Shown one piece after another: positions 1 to 7,595 of a DNA stretch of 64,000 bases. The position numbers and the translations under genes are program-made. The DNA comes from Streptomyces sp. RFCAC02 (lineage in GTDB: Bacteria; Actinomycetota; Actinomycetes; Streptomycetales; Streptomycetaceae). The notes below the pieces were generated by a model. The model ran no database searches. It saw only the letters and a program-made list of their open reading frames with translations, and was not told the DNA's origin. The stretch's first letter is position 1. Every line of letters starts with the position of its first letter. The DNA lies in contig NZ_SAUH01000001.1 of NCBI RefSeq assembly GCF_004193175.1, positions 3,288,501 through 3,352,500 of the forward strand, written 5' to 3'.

Positions 1-14
1 TCAGGCGGTCCCGG

Positions 15-407
15 TCATACGCAGTTCACCCACCTGTTCGAGGCGATGCCGTAGGTGCGGAAGACGGAGTCGGTGCTGAGCGTGTAGGCGTCCCCGCGGT
101 CGATCGTCATCGAGTAGCCGGAGTAGTTCCTGCCGGTGTAAATCGTGACGTCGCACGAGTTGCCGTGGTTGTAGACCGACTTGGGCGCGGAGAACGAGGG
201 GGACGACGTGAGGTCCGTGTTGTTCTCGTACACCCGGCCGGGCGTCCCGCCGAAGTTCGTCTGCTGGTAGGCGCACAGCGCGCCGGCCGGGCAGTCCGAC
301 TTGGCCGCGTACGCCTGCGGCGCGGCGACGCCGAGAAGGGCGGCGGCGATGACGGCGGCGCCCGTGAGGCCGGCGGCACGGGCGCGGACGGTGGTGGACA
401 GGGACAT
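15..407 (-). CDS. Secreted peptidase inhibitor family I36-type protein
   Basis: Predicts a 130-residue secreted protein. Residues 1-34 form a Sec signal peptide: a basic RAR stretch, an Ala/Leu/Val core, and a likely cut after AYA. The mature part opens with the DCPAGALCAYQ motif and continues with NFGG and NYSGYSM motifs, typical of the I36 inhibitor (beta/gamma-crystallin-like) family. Cysteines at 39, 45, 85 and 129 could form two disulfides. The ATG at 407 was chosen because the signal peptide starts there and a GGAG lies just upstream. Family knowledge: the founding member is a Streptomyces metalloproteinase inhibitor. The actual target here is unknown, and many I36-like proteins have no tested activity. 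The gene is divergent from the HTH gene at 629 across a 221-bp gap. Confidence 0.85.
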   Translation of the reverse strand: MSLSTTVRARAAGLTGAAVIAAALLGVAAPQAYAAKSDCPAGALCAYQQTNFGGTPGRVYENNTDLTSSPSFSAPKSVYNHGNSCDVTIYTGRNYSGYSMTIDRGDAYTLSTDSVFRTYGIASNRWVNCV

Positions 408-628
408 GCGGTCTCCGTTCGTCGTGCTGACCCGATGAGCGTGCGGCCACCGGCGCCCGCTGCGCCAGGGACCCGGGCGATGTGGGGCGATCACGGGACG
501 GGACGGCCCCGACCTGCGGCGATACCTTCCCCGAAGGGCGTTCGGCGGGACGCCGGGACGGCCGCGCGAGGCTCGCTCCTTCCGGCGCCGCTCTGGCATG
601 CTGGCGTCGACCGGACGCAAGGGGGGAC

Positions 629-1381
629 ATGTCCAGGTGGAAGGACCTGCCGGCGACGCTCGACCCGGCACTCGCGCGGCTCGTCGTGCGCCTGCGCGAG
701 CACAAGGACCGCAGCGGACTGAGCATCGCGGCCCTCGCGGCGAGGACGGGATACGGCAGATCGTCGTGGGACCGCTATCTCAACGGCAGGGCACTGCCGC
801 CCGACGGTGCCGTCGAGGCGCTCGCGCGCGTCTGCGACGCGGACGCCGCCCCCCTCCTCGTGCTGCGGGAACTCGCCGCCGGGCACGAGCCGGTGGAGGA
901 GCCGGCGGACGAGGCCCCCGCGCCGCCGCGTCCCGCCGTGCCGTGGACCGCCATCCTGCTCTCCAACGTCGCCACGGCCCTCGTGACCCTGGCCGTCCTG
1001 ATGCTCGTCGCGCCCTGGGAGCACGGCGCCGCGCAGGTCGCCGACGAGAAGCCGTACACGGGACCCGTCCACCCCGAACTCGGCATGTTCGCCTACGCGG
1101 CGGGCACCACGTACGAGTGCGACGTCGAACGGGACGACGAGGACGGACTGCTGTACGCGGGCTACAGCGGCACCCACACCGAGTTCCTCCAGCGGGACGC
1201 GTCGCGCTGGTCCGTGGTCGAGGCCCAGTGCCTGCTGGAACACCACGGCGTCTCGCCCGGTGTCGTGGACGGCTCCTTCGGCAGCAACACCGAGCGCGCC
1301 GTGCGGCGGCTCCAGGACGAGGCGGGCATCGCGGTCGACGGCATGATCGGCCCCGACACGTGGAAGGCCCTGCGCACGTGA
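629..1381 (+). CDS. Membrane-anchored HTH protein with C-terminal peptidoglycan-binding domain
   Basis: A 250-residue protein with three parts. Residues about 15-70 are an XRE-like helix-turn-helix with the signature LAARTGYGRSSWDRYLNGR. Residues about 107-128 are one membrane segment. Residues about 196-250 match a PG_binding_1 fold (VVDGSFGSNTERAVRRLQ, then DGMIGPDTWKAL). The layout places the HTH in the cytoplasm and the wall-binding domain outside, so it may link envelope state to transcription (inference). The ATG at 629 follows an AAGGGGGG purine run. The stop overlaps the start of the next gene by 4 bases (GTGA), so the two are probably translationally coupled. The next gene has the same HTH and membrane layout, which suggests an old tandem duplication with swapped outer domains. 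Confidence 0.8.
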   Translation: MSRWKDLPATLDPALARLVVRLREHKDRSGLSIAALAARTGYGRSSWDRYLNGRALPPDGAVEALARVCDADAAPLLVLRELAAGHEPVEEPADEAPAPPRPAVPWTAILLSNVATALVTLAVLMLVAPWEHGAAQVADEKPYTGPVHPELGMFAYAAGTTYECDVERDDEDGLLYAGYSGTHTEFLQRDASRWSVVEAQCLLEHHGVSPGVVDGSFGSNTERAVRRLQDEAGIAVDGMIGPDTWKALRT

Positions 1382-2184
1382 ACGACCGGGGCGCCGGGGG
1401 GCCGCCGGCCGAGTGCGTACGGCTCGCGGCGACCCTGCGCGAACTGCGCGCGGCCACCGGGCTGAGCATGGCCGCGCTCGCGGCCAGGACCCCGTACAGC
1501 AAGTCGTCGTGGGAGCGGTACCTGAACGGGCGCACGGTGCCGCCCCGGCAGGCGGTGGAGGAGCTGTGCGCGCTCGCCGGGGCGCCGCCACAGCGGCCCC
1601 TCGCGCTGTGGGAACTGGCCGAGTCCGCGTGGAGCGGCCGGGACGCGCGGCAGGCGCGGCCCGCCGTGGCGCGGGACGCGGCGCCGCCCGCCCGGCCGCG
1701 CGTCCCGCGCGCGTACGCCGTGGGCCTCGCCTGCCTGTCGCTCATCGCCGCCGGGACGCTGCTCGTCCTGACCCGGACCGGCGGGGACGACGGGCCGGAA
1801 CACGCCGGGGCGGTCGTCGTGCCGGCGGGCTGCCGGGGTGACGCCTGCACGGGCCGGGACCCCGAGGAACTGGAGTGCTCCACGGCGGCGCAACCCCCCG
1901 TCACCCTCGGCGAACAGCGCCTCCACGGAACGGTCGTGAAAGTGCGGCACTCCGAGCTGTGCGGGACGGTGTGGGCGCGCGTCGACCGGGGCGCGGCCGG
2001 CGACCGTGTGGAGATCGCCGTGCCGGACGCCGAGGCGCAACGGGCCGTGGTGGCGGACGAGTTCGACGCGATGGCGTCCGTCTCGACGCCGATGGCGGCC
2101 GTGTCCGCCGACCTGCTCGACCGGGTGGAGGCGTGCCTGGTGCGGGACGGCGAGCGGAGCTGCTTCACCGTGGCGCCGGGGTGA
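1378..2184 (+). CDS. Membrane-anchored HTH protein with DUF2690 ectodomain
   Basis: A 268-residue protein starting at a GTG that overlaps the previous stop. Residues about 15-80 carry an HTH nearly parallel to that of the upstream protein (LAARTPYSKSSWERYLNGR). A membrane segment spans about 112-132. The external part has the DUF2690 pattern, with Cys at 152, 157, 167 and 195 and the run LCGTVWARVD. DUF2690 proteins are common in Streptomyces and of unknown function; fusion to an HTH is a recurrent form. It probably works with its neighbour as a membrane-tethered sensor/regulator pair (inference). Only 9 bases separate its stop from the convergent TetR gene, with no obvious hairpin between them. 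Confidence 0.8.
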   Translation: MNDRGAGGPPAECVRLAATLRELRAATGLSMAALAARTPYSKSSWERYLNGRTVPPRQAVEELCALAGAPPQRPLALWELAESAWSGRDARQARPAVARDAAPPARPRVPRAYAVGLACLSLIAAGTLLVLTRTGGDDGPEHAGAVVVPAGCRGDACTGRDPEELECSTAAQPPVTLGEQRLHGTVVKVRHSELCGTVWARVDRGAAGDRVEIAVPDAEAQRAVVADEFDAMASVSTPMAAVSADLLDRVEACLVRDGERSCFTVAPG

Positions 2185-2193
2185 GGGCGGACC

Positions 2194-2811
2194 CTAGCCG
2201 GTGCCGCGCAGGGACAGCCAGACGCTGTCGGGGAGTTCCCTGGCGGCCTCGTCCAGGTCGAAGCCGGGGGTGCCGGCCAGCCAGCGCGTCACGGCGAACA
2301 CGACCGGACCCATGATCAGCATCTCGGCGACCGCCGGCGGCAGCGGGCGGAGCCGGCCCGCGGCGATGTGCGGGGCGAACAGGTCGAGCAGTTCCGCGAC
2401 GAGGGGCGTCCGGCCGGCCTCGACCCGTTCGGCGTGCGGCCGCAGGTAACCCGCGTACGGCGAGGCGTGGATGACGAGCGCCTCGGTCGGGTGGGACGCC
2501 GACCAGCGCAGATAGCCGCCGACGACCGCCCGCACGGCGTCGCGCGCGGAACGGGTGGGGCGCGCGGCGTCCACGAGGGCGCGCATGAGGTCGTCCTTGC
2601 AGCGGATGTAGAGCGTGGCCGCGAGGCCGTCGAAGCTGCCGAAGTGGTGGTACAGGCTGCCGACGCTCACCCCCGACACCTCGGTGACGGCGGTCATCGT
2701 GAAGCCGCCGGGGCCCGCGTCGCGGTAGACCTCGAACGCCGCGCGCAGCAGGCGTTCGACGGTGTCCCGTCCGCGCCGCTGTTTCGCCGGCGTCGTCGAC
2801 TGTTCCGTCAC
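2194..2811 (-). CDS. TetR/AcrR family transcriptional regulator
   Basis: 205 residues. The N-terminal DNA-binding domain spans about 14-60, with AAFEVYRDAGPGGFTM, then AVTEVSGVSVGSLYHHFGS, which contains the recognition helix and the SLYHHF signature. The C-terminal ligand/dimer domain is unassigned; it contains a hydrophobic helix (VAEMLIMGPVVFAVTRWLAG) typical of the family. The start is the GTG at 2811; the nearby ATG at 2818 is out of frame. It is divergent from the kinase gene, and a 25-base imperfect palindrome at 2881-2905 in the shared gap is the obvious candidate operator. Ligand and regulon cannot be read from the sequence. Confidence 0.88.
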   Translation of the reverse strand: MTEQSTTPAKQRRGRDTVERLLRAAFEVYRDAGPGGFTMTAVTEVSGVSVGSLYHHFGSFDGLAATLYIRCKDDLMRALVDAARPTRSARDAVRAVVGGYLRWSASHPTEALVIHASPYAGYLRPHAERVEAGRTPLVAELLDLFAPHIAAGRLRPLPPAVAEMLIMGPVVFAVTRWLAGTPGFDLDEAARELPDSVWLSLRGTG

Positions 2812-2880
2812 AGGTCATCACCGGATCCCGACAGGGGGCTGACAGCCTTCGTTGACGTACGCAAGGGTATTCCAGAGGAT

Positions 2881-2905
2881 ACTTCTAGAGGACGTCTCCA
2901 GAAGT
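2881..2905. promoter_or_regulatory. Imperfect palindrome, candidate TetR operator
   Basis: A 25-base imperfect palindrome lies between the divergent TetR and kinase genes. The outer six bases, ACTTCT and AGAAGT, pair perfectly, followed by one mismatch and three more pairs (GAG/CTC). A related element, CCAGAGGA, precedes it at about 2872. Size and position fit a TetR-family operator, but this is inferred from symmetry only. Confidence 0.45.
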
Positions 2906-2943
2906 CGTCGTTTCGCCGTGCCCCCGGGGGAGGGCTCCCTTAC

Positions 2944-4980
2944 ATGGATGAACTCGGTACCACCGATCCGCGCAGTCTCGGCCCCTATCGGCCGATCGCC
3001 GTGCTGGGCGAGGGCGGCATGGGCCGCGTCCTGCTGGCCGCGGGCCAGCACGGGAATCTCGTCGCCATCAAGCGGGTGCACGAACACCTCGCGGGCGACG
3101 AGGAGTTCAGGCGCCGGTTCCGGCGCGAGGTCGCCGCGTCCCGGCGCGTCGTCAGCCCGCACACCGCGCCGGTCGTCGACGACGACGCCGGGGCCGCCGT
3201 TCCGTGGCTGGCCTCCGCCTTCGTGTACGGCCCCTCGCTGCGGCGCGCCCTGGACGAGGCCGGGACGCTGCCGGAGGACGCCGTGCTGCGGCTGGCCGCC
3301 GGCCTCGCCGCGGCGCTGCGCGACATCCACGGTGCCGGGCTCGTGCACCGCGACCTGTCGCCGTCGAACGTCCTGCTGGCCGACGACGGTCCGAAGGTGA
3401 TCGACTTCGGCATCGTCCGCGCGGTCGAGGACGCGTCGGGGACCCGCGCGTACACGATGGAGACGGCCGTGACCCGCTCCGGGTCGGTCATCGGCGCACC
3501 CGCGTACATGTCGCCCGAGCAGGCGGCGGGGCAGCAGCTGACCGCGGCGAGCGACGTCTTCTCCGTCGGCACCACGCTGCTGGCGGCGTTCACCGGGCGG
3601 AACCCGTTCGACGGCCCCGGCATACCCCAGACCCTCTACAACGTGGTGCATGTCGAGCCCGACCTGAGCGCGCTCCCGCCCCGGCTGCGCGCCGTCATCG
3701 AGCCGTGCCTGGCCAAGGACCCGGCGCGGCGGCCGGCCCCGGCGCGCATCCTGGAGCTGGTCGGCCCGCTGCCGGGGGTGACGCGGCCGTGGCCGCCGGC
3801 CGTGCACCGGCTCACGGAGGCGGACCGGGCGGAGATCGGCCGGCGCATACCCGGGGGGGACGCGCGGACCGTCACCGCGCCGCCCGCCCCCTCGGCCCCG
3901 ACCCCGACGACCGTCGACACGCCGTCGATGCCGCCGCCCCCGCCCGGGGGTTCGGTGCCCCCGCCGTACGGCGGCCCGGTGCCGCCCCCGGCCGGACCCG
4001 GTGGCTACGGGTATCCCGCCCCGCCGTACCCCTCGCCCATGCCGCCGCCCCCGCCGGCGGGGAACACGTCGAAGCAGCAGGGGCTGATCGCCGTCCTCGC
4101 GGTCGCCGTGGTCGTCGTGCTGATCGCGGTCGGCATCACGCTGTCGTCCGGCGGCGACGACGACCCGGAGGACACCGCCGACCCCACCCCCTCGGTGACG
4201 TTCGACCCGGAGGCGTCGGCCGGCGGGACCGCCGGCACCGACACCGACCCGGGCGTCGATCCGATCGAGGAGACCGCGCCGGACGACACGGTGACCACGC
4301 CCGACCCGATCGCGGACGCGGTCGAGGGCGACTGCTTCGTCAACTACGGCACCATGGACGACTTCGACCTGCAGTCCTCCTACTGCGAGGACGGCGCGTT
4401 CGAGGCGGTCTCGGTCATCGAGGGGAGCACCGACCACGACGACTGCGAGGGCACCGAGGACGCCGACTGGTACGTGAACTACCCGGCCCAGGCCGTCACC
4501 CTGTGCCTCAGCTACCTGCACGCCAACGGCTCCGCGTACCACGCCGAGCCGGGCGACTGCGTCTACGGCCTGCAGGACGACGGGACCGTCTGGGACGTGC
4601 AGGACTGCCAGGACGGGAACTTCACCGTCGTCGCCCGATTCGACGGCGAGAGCGACTGGGACGACTGCGACGACTGGACGTGGCACCACGGCCGTCACTT
4701 CTCGGTGGACTCCTGGCCCGAACTGGACGTCCGGCTCTGCCTCGCCATGAACTACCCCGACGACGCGGGCACCGCCGCCGTGGACAACTGCATGTCCATG
4801 AGCGGCCCGGCGGAGTCGGCCACGTTCCACTACAGCGACTGCAGCAGCGCCAACGTCATCATCACCGGCCGCACCAGCACCTACGACGACCCGGGCTTCT
4901 GCGGCAACGACGGGTGGACCACCTGGCAGAACTCGGACTTCCCCGACCTCGGGTACACCGTCTGCTGGCGCTGGCTGTGA
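2944..4980 (+). CDS. Receptor-type serine/threonine protein kinase with Cys-rich ectodomain
   Basis: 678 residues. The kinase domain (about 14-275) has the glycine loop GEGGMGRV (22-29), VAIK lysine 43, HRD with Asp 137, DFG at 154-156 and an APAYMSPEQ segment. The catalytic loop reads HRDLSPSN, with Ser where Ser/Thr kinases normally have Lys. A Pro-rich juxtamembrane linker (about 315-375) leads to one membrane helix (about 380-402) and an acidic Thr-rich stalk. The outer part (about 462-678) consists of three repeats of roughly 70 residues, each with four Cys and starting GDC, GDC and DNC. Such ectodomains are likely sensors; the ligand is unknown. The ATG at 2944 follows GGGGGAGGG. A strong hairpin follows the stop. 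Confidence 0.9.
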   Translation: MDELGTTDPRSLGPYRPIAVLGEGGMGRVLLAAGQHGNLVAIKRVHEHLAGDEEFRRRFRREVAASRRVVSPHTAPVVDDDAGAAVPWLASAFVYGPSLRRALDEAGTLPEDAVLRLAAGLAAALRDIHGAGLVHRDLSPSNVLLADDGPKVIDFGIVRAVEDASGTRAYTMETAVTRSGSVIGAPAYMSPEQAAGQQLTAASDVFSVGTTLLAAFTGRNPFDGPGIPQTLYNVVHVEPDLSALPPRLRAVIEPCLAKDPARRPAPARILELVGPLPGVTRPWPPAVHRLTEADRAEIGRRIPGGDARTVTAPPAPSAPTPTTVDTPSMPPPPPGGSVPPPYGGPVPPPAGPGGYGYPAPPYPSPMPPPPPAGNTSKQQGLIAVLAVAVVVVLIAVGITLSSGGDDDPEDTADPTPSVTFDPEASAGGTAGTDTDPGVDPIEETAPDDTVTTPDPIADAVEGDCFVNYGTMDDFDLQSSYCEDGAFEAVSVIEGSTDHDDCEGTEDADWYVNYPAQAVTLCLSYLHANGSAYHAEPGDCVYGLQDDGTVWDVQDCQDGNFTVVARFDGESDWDDCDDWTWHHGRHFSVDSWPELDVRLCLAMNYPDDAGTAAVDNCMSMSGPAESATFHYSDCSSANVIITGRTSTYDDPGFCGNDGWTTWQNSDFPDLGYTVCWRWL

Positions 4981-4984
4981 CGGC

Positions 4985-5017
4985 GGCCGTCGGCGCGGGA
5001 TGCCCGCGCCGACGGCC
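4985..5017. terminator. Bidirectional hairpin terminator
   Basis: A perfect 15-bp stem (GGCCGTCGGCGCGGG and its complement) closes a three-base ATG loop. It sits between the convergent kinase and MFS genes. There is no T tract, as is common for actinobacterial terminators. Confidence 0.75.
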
Positions 5018-5029
5018 AGGACGGTGACG

Positions 5030-6481
5030 TCAGGCGGCGGTCCGGCGGCGGGTGCGGAGGGCCGTGGCGGCGATGACGACACCGAGGAGGACGAGCGCCG
5101 CGTTCACGGCGATCGCGACGGTGACCCCGTCCAGGACGGCGCCGGCGGTGACGGCCCCGCCGGTGGTGGCGGTGACGACCGCCGACATGACGGGCGTGCC
5201 CAGGGTGATGCCGACCTGCTGGGACATCGTGGCCAGGCCGGTGGCCAGGCCCTGTTCGGCGTCGGGCAGCCCGGAGGTCGCGGTGATCATGAAACCGACG
5301 ATGACCAGCATGTTGCCCACGCCGCCGAAGAACGTGGCGGGGAGCATCAGGGCCAGTGACGGGCCGGTGGCCGTGCCGAGCATGAGCAGCGCGGCGGTGA
5401 ACACCGTCTGGACGACCCCGCCCGCCACCAGCGCGGTCGTGGTGGACGTGCGGGCGATCAGGCGGGGCGCGAGCAGGCCGCCGGCGACGGTGCCGAGTCC
5501 GAGGACGCCGAAGGAGACACCCGCTTCGAGCGGTGTGAAGCCGAGGGTCTTCTGCAGGTGGAGCGTGAGCAGGTAGACGAGGGACGTCTCGGTCACGAAG
5601 GCGATCAGACCGAGGACGTTCCCCCAGGCCACGGTCCGCCTGCGCAGGACGCGCGGCGGGACCAGCGGCTCGCCGGCCCGCCGTTCGACCACGAGGAACG
5701 CGGCGAGCAGCGCGGCACCGGCGGCCAGGCCGGCCAGGGCGTGGGCGTCGGTCCAGCCGTGCTCGCCGGCCCGGGTGAGGCCGTACACGAGTCCGAGGAG
5801 GCCGAGCGTCACGGTCAGGGCGCCCGGCAGGTCGAGCTTCGGGCGGACCGCCGGCCGTGACTCCTGGATGACGGCCGGGGCGACGACGAGGACGGCGAGG
5901 GCGACGGGCACGTTCACGAGGAACGCCCAGCGCCAGGAGAGCAGGTCCGTGATGACGCCGCCGAACACCGCGCCCGCCGTGAACCCGGCGGACATCAGCG
6001 CGCCGTTGAGGCCGAGCGCCTTCTGCCGCAGCGGCCCCTCGGGGAAGGAGGTGGTCAGCAGCGACAGGCCGGCGGGGGTCGCGGCGGCGGTGGCGAGGCC
6101 CTGCGCGACGCGGGCGGCGATGAGGACGCCGGGGCCGGTGGCCAGGCCGCCGGCGAGGGAGGCCGCGCCGAGCAGGGCGATGCTGCCGAGGAAGACGCGC
6201 TTGCGGCCGATCATGTCGCCGATGCGGCCGAGGAACAGGGTGAAGCCGGCCGCCGGGAGCGCGAACGCGGTGGCGATCCACTGGAGGTTCGCGAGGGAGA
6301 AGCCGAGGCCGTCGCCGATCGCGGGGAGGGCGACGTTCAGGATGGAGAAGTCGACGGCCAGCGTGAACTGGGCGACCAGCAGGACGGCGAGCACCGCCTT
6401 GAGACGGCCGGTCAGCCGTTGCGGTGCCGGGGCGGCGGTCGGGGGCGCGGTGTGCGCGCGGGGTGCTTCGAGCGTGGACAT
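5030..6481 (-). CDS. MFS drug:H+ antiporter (DHA2, EmrB/QacA-like)
   Basis: 483 residues with about 14 hydrophobic segments, the usual number for the DHA2 subfamily. The first helix carries DFSILNVALPAI, and the loop after helix 2 carries the MFS motif A form GRIGDMIGRKRVFLG. The long N-terminal Ala/Pro stretch is cytoplasmic. Such proteins export hydrophobic compounds using the proton gradient; the substrate cannot be read. The ATG at 6481 is preceded by GAGAGGA. Immediately upstream lies an AACGG-N10-CCGTT inverted repeat, so repression by a TetR- or MarR-type protein is likely (inference). That motif differs from the palindromes beside the nearest TetR gene (6968). Confidence 0.9.
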   Translation of the reverse strand: MSTLEAPRAHTAPPTAAPAPQRLTGRLKAVLAVLLVAQFTLAVDFSILNVALPAIGDGLGFSLANLQWIATAFALPAAGFTLFLGRIGDMIGRKRVFLGSIALLGAASLAGGLATGPGVLIAARVAQGLATAAATPAGLSLLTTSFPEGPLRQKALGLNGALMSAGFTAGAVFGGVITDLLSWRWAFLVNVPVALAVLVVAPAVIQESRPAVRPKLDLPGALTVTLGLLGLVYGLTRAGEHGWTDAHALAGLAAGAALLAAFLVVERRAGEPLVPPRVLRRRTVAWGNVLGLIAFVTETSLVYLLTLHLQKTLGFTPLEAGVSFGVLGLGTVAGGLLAPRLIARTSTTTALVAGGVVQTVFTAALLMLGTATGPSLALMLPATFFGGVGNMLVIVGFMITATSGLPDAEQGLATGLATMSQQVGITLGTPVMSAVVTATTGGAVTAGAVLDGVTVAIAVNAALVLLGVVIAATALRTRRRTAA

Positions 6482-6502
6482 GGCACAGCATCCTCTCGGG
6501 TT

Positions 6503-6522
6503 AACGGTTCTGTGGTTCCGTT
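6503..6522. promoter_or_regulatory. Inverted repeat upstream of MFS gene, candidate operator
   Basis: AACGG-N10-CCGTT lies 22 bases upstream of the MFS start, with flanks that extend the likeness (GTTAACGGTTC and, on the other strand, GTAACGGAACC). A third related half-site, GTTAATGGAAC, lies at about 6551-6561. The cluster suggests cooperative repressor binding; the cognate regulator is not evident. Confidence 0.45.
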
Positions 6523-6581
6523 ACGTGGGGACTGTAGCGTGTCTCCCGAGTTAATGGAACTGCTGTGCCGATAGTCGGTCG

Positions 6582-6833
6582 TCATGGGCGGGCGCGTCGT
6601 GCGGACGGCGCTCGCCCCGCCAGTGCGGCGTTCGCGCGCATCAGTGCCGGTATCAGGACGTACGCGGCGAGCGGGACGACGATCGCGGTCAGGATCAGCG
6701 TCCGGACCGGCAGGGGCAGGCCGGCGGTCGACGGGCCGAGCGCGCCGAGGGTGAGGGTGATCGTCGGGTAGACGGCCAGCCAGGTGATCAGGGCGCGGCG
6801 GTGCGCGGACGGTGCGGCGGCGGGCGTGGACAT
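6582..6833 (-). CDS. Small two-helix membrane protein
   Basis: 83 residues with two membrane segments, about 13-36 (ALITWLAVYPTITLTLGALG) and about 44-64 (RTLILTAIVVPLAAYVLIPA), and a short basic tail. I do not recognise a named family; similar short proteins often sit next to TetR genes in Streptomyces. The ATG at 6833 was chosen over longer in-frame starts because it follows GGGAGAG and because the longer versions would translate through the two palindromes. It is divergent from the TetR gene at 6968, so it is the probable target of that repressor. Confidence 0.7.
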   Translation of the reverse strand: MSTPAAAPSAHRRALITWLAVYPTITLTLGALGPSTAGLPLPVRTLILTAIVVPLAAYVLIPALMRANAALAGRAPSARRARP

Positions 6834-6870
6834 GGCTCTCCCTTGGGTGGCGGCGCGGCGTACCGCGTTT

Positions 6871-6886
6871 CCAACTGGATGGTTGG
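6871..6886. promoter_or_regulatory. TetR operator candidate 1 (CCAAC-N6-GTTGG)
   Basis: Perfect palindrome TCCAAC-TGGATG-GTTGGA (the flanking T and A extend the arms to 6 bases) between the small membrane protein gene and the divergent TetR gene. It has the same arms as the site at 6912-6927. Confidence 0.7.
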
Positions 6887-6911
6887 AGTCTGCCACGTCG
6901 CGCCCGAAACT

Positions 6912-6927
6912 CCAACCGTGCGGTTGG
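6912..6927. promoter_or_regulatory. TetR operator candidate 2 (CCAAC-N6-GTTGG)
   Basis: CCAAC-CGTGCG-GTTGG has the same arms and spacer length as the first site, with an additional CG/CG pair inside. The two centres are 41 bp apart, about four helical turns, so two dimers would sit on the same DNA face. Confidence 0.7.
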
Positions 6928-6967
6928 GATCGCCAGGTGCCGACGGGGTGCCGGGTAGGGTCGCGGC

Positions 6968-7555
6968 ATGGTCTGGGACACGGCACGGACACGGCGCCTC
7001 CTGCTCGACGCCGCGGTCGGCGAGTTCTCGGCGCACGGTTTCGAGGGCGCCCGTGTCGCCCGGATCGCGTCGGCCGCCGGGATCAACAAGGAGCGGATCT
7101 ACCAGTACTTCGGCAGCAAGGAGGGGCTGTTCGACGCCGTTCTCGACTCCGAGCTGCGGAAGATCGCCGCCGCCGTGCCGCTGACCGAGCGGGAGGCGGC
7201 CGACCTCGGCGCGTACGCGGGCCGCGTCTTCGACTACCACGAGGCCCACCCGCACTTCGCCCGCCTCCTCGCCTGGGAGGGACTCCAGTACCGCGACCGG
7301 GACCGGATGGCCGCCGAGGACGCCAGGACGGCGCACTACGCCGACAAGGTCGCGGCCCTGGCCGGGGCGCAGCGCACCGGTACGCTTCCGGCGGCCGTGG
7401 AGCCCGGGCCGCTCCTGCACGCGGTCATCGCGCTCGTGGCCGCGTGGCACACGATGCCGCAGCTCGGCCGCCTGCTCGCCCCCGACGTGGCGGACGCCGG
7501 TCCGGACGCGCGCCGGACCGCCGTCGTCGCCGTGGTCCGCAGACTGACCGCGTGA
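6968..7555 (+). CDS. TetR/AcrR family transcriptional regulator
   Basis: 195 residues. The N-terminal domain (about 6-55) reads LLLDAAVGEFSAHGFEG, then VARIASAAGINKERIYQYFG, the typical TetR HTH with the IYQYF signature followed by SKEGLF. The C-terminal half is helical and unassigned. It is divergent from the 83-residue membrane protein; the gap holds two CCAAC-N6-GTTGG palindromes, the obvious sites for autoregulation and control of the divergent gene. The ATG at 6968 has no strong ribosome site (only TAGGG), and the start is supported by domain position. The effector is unknown. Confidence 0.88.
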   Translation: MVWDTARTRRLLLDAAVGEFSAHGFEGARVARIASAAGINKERIYQYFGSKEGLFDAVLDSELRKIAAAVPLTEREAADLGAYAGRVFDYHEAHPHFARLLAWEGLQYRDRDRMAAEDARTAHYADKVAALAGAQRTGTLPAAVEPGPLLHAVIALVAAWHTMPQLGRLLAPDVADAGPDARRTAVVAVVRRLTA

Positions 7556-7595
7556 CCGGCTCGCGGAGTACCGGGAGCGCGGTGCCGACCTCGCC

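Noticed and set aside
1..726. Longer minus-strand reading through the I36 gene region in another frame
   Set aside because: Arg/Pro-rich low complexity; the 130-residue frame with signal peptide and Cys pattern is the real gene.
7556..7595. Terminator between the convergent TetR genes
   Set aside because: Only a loose, interrupted GC-rich pairing is visible, not a clear hairpin.
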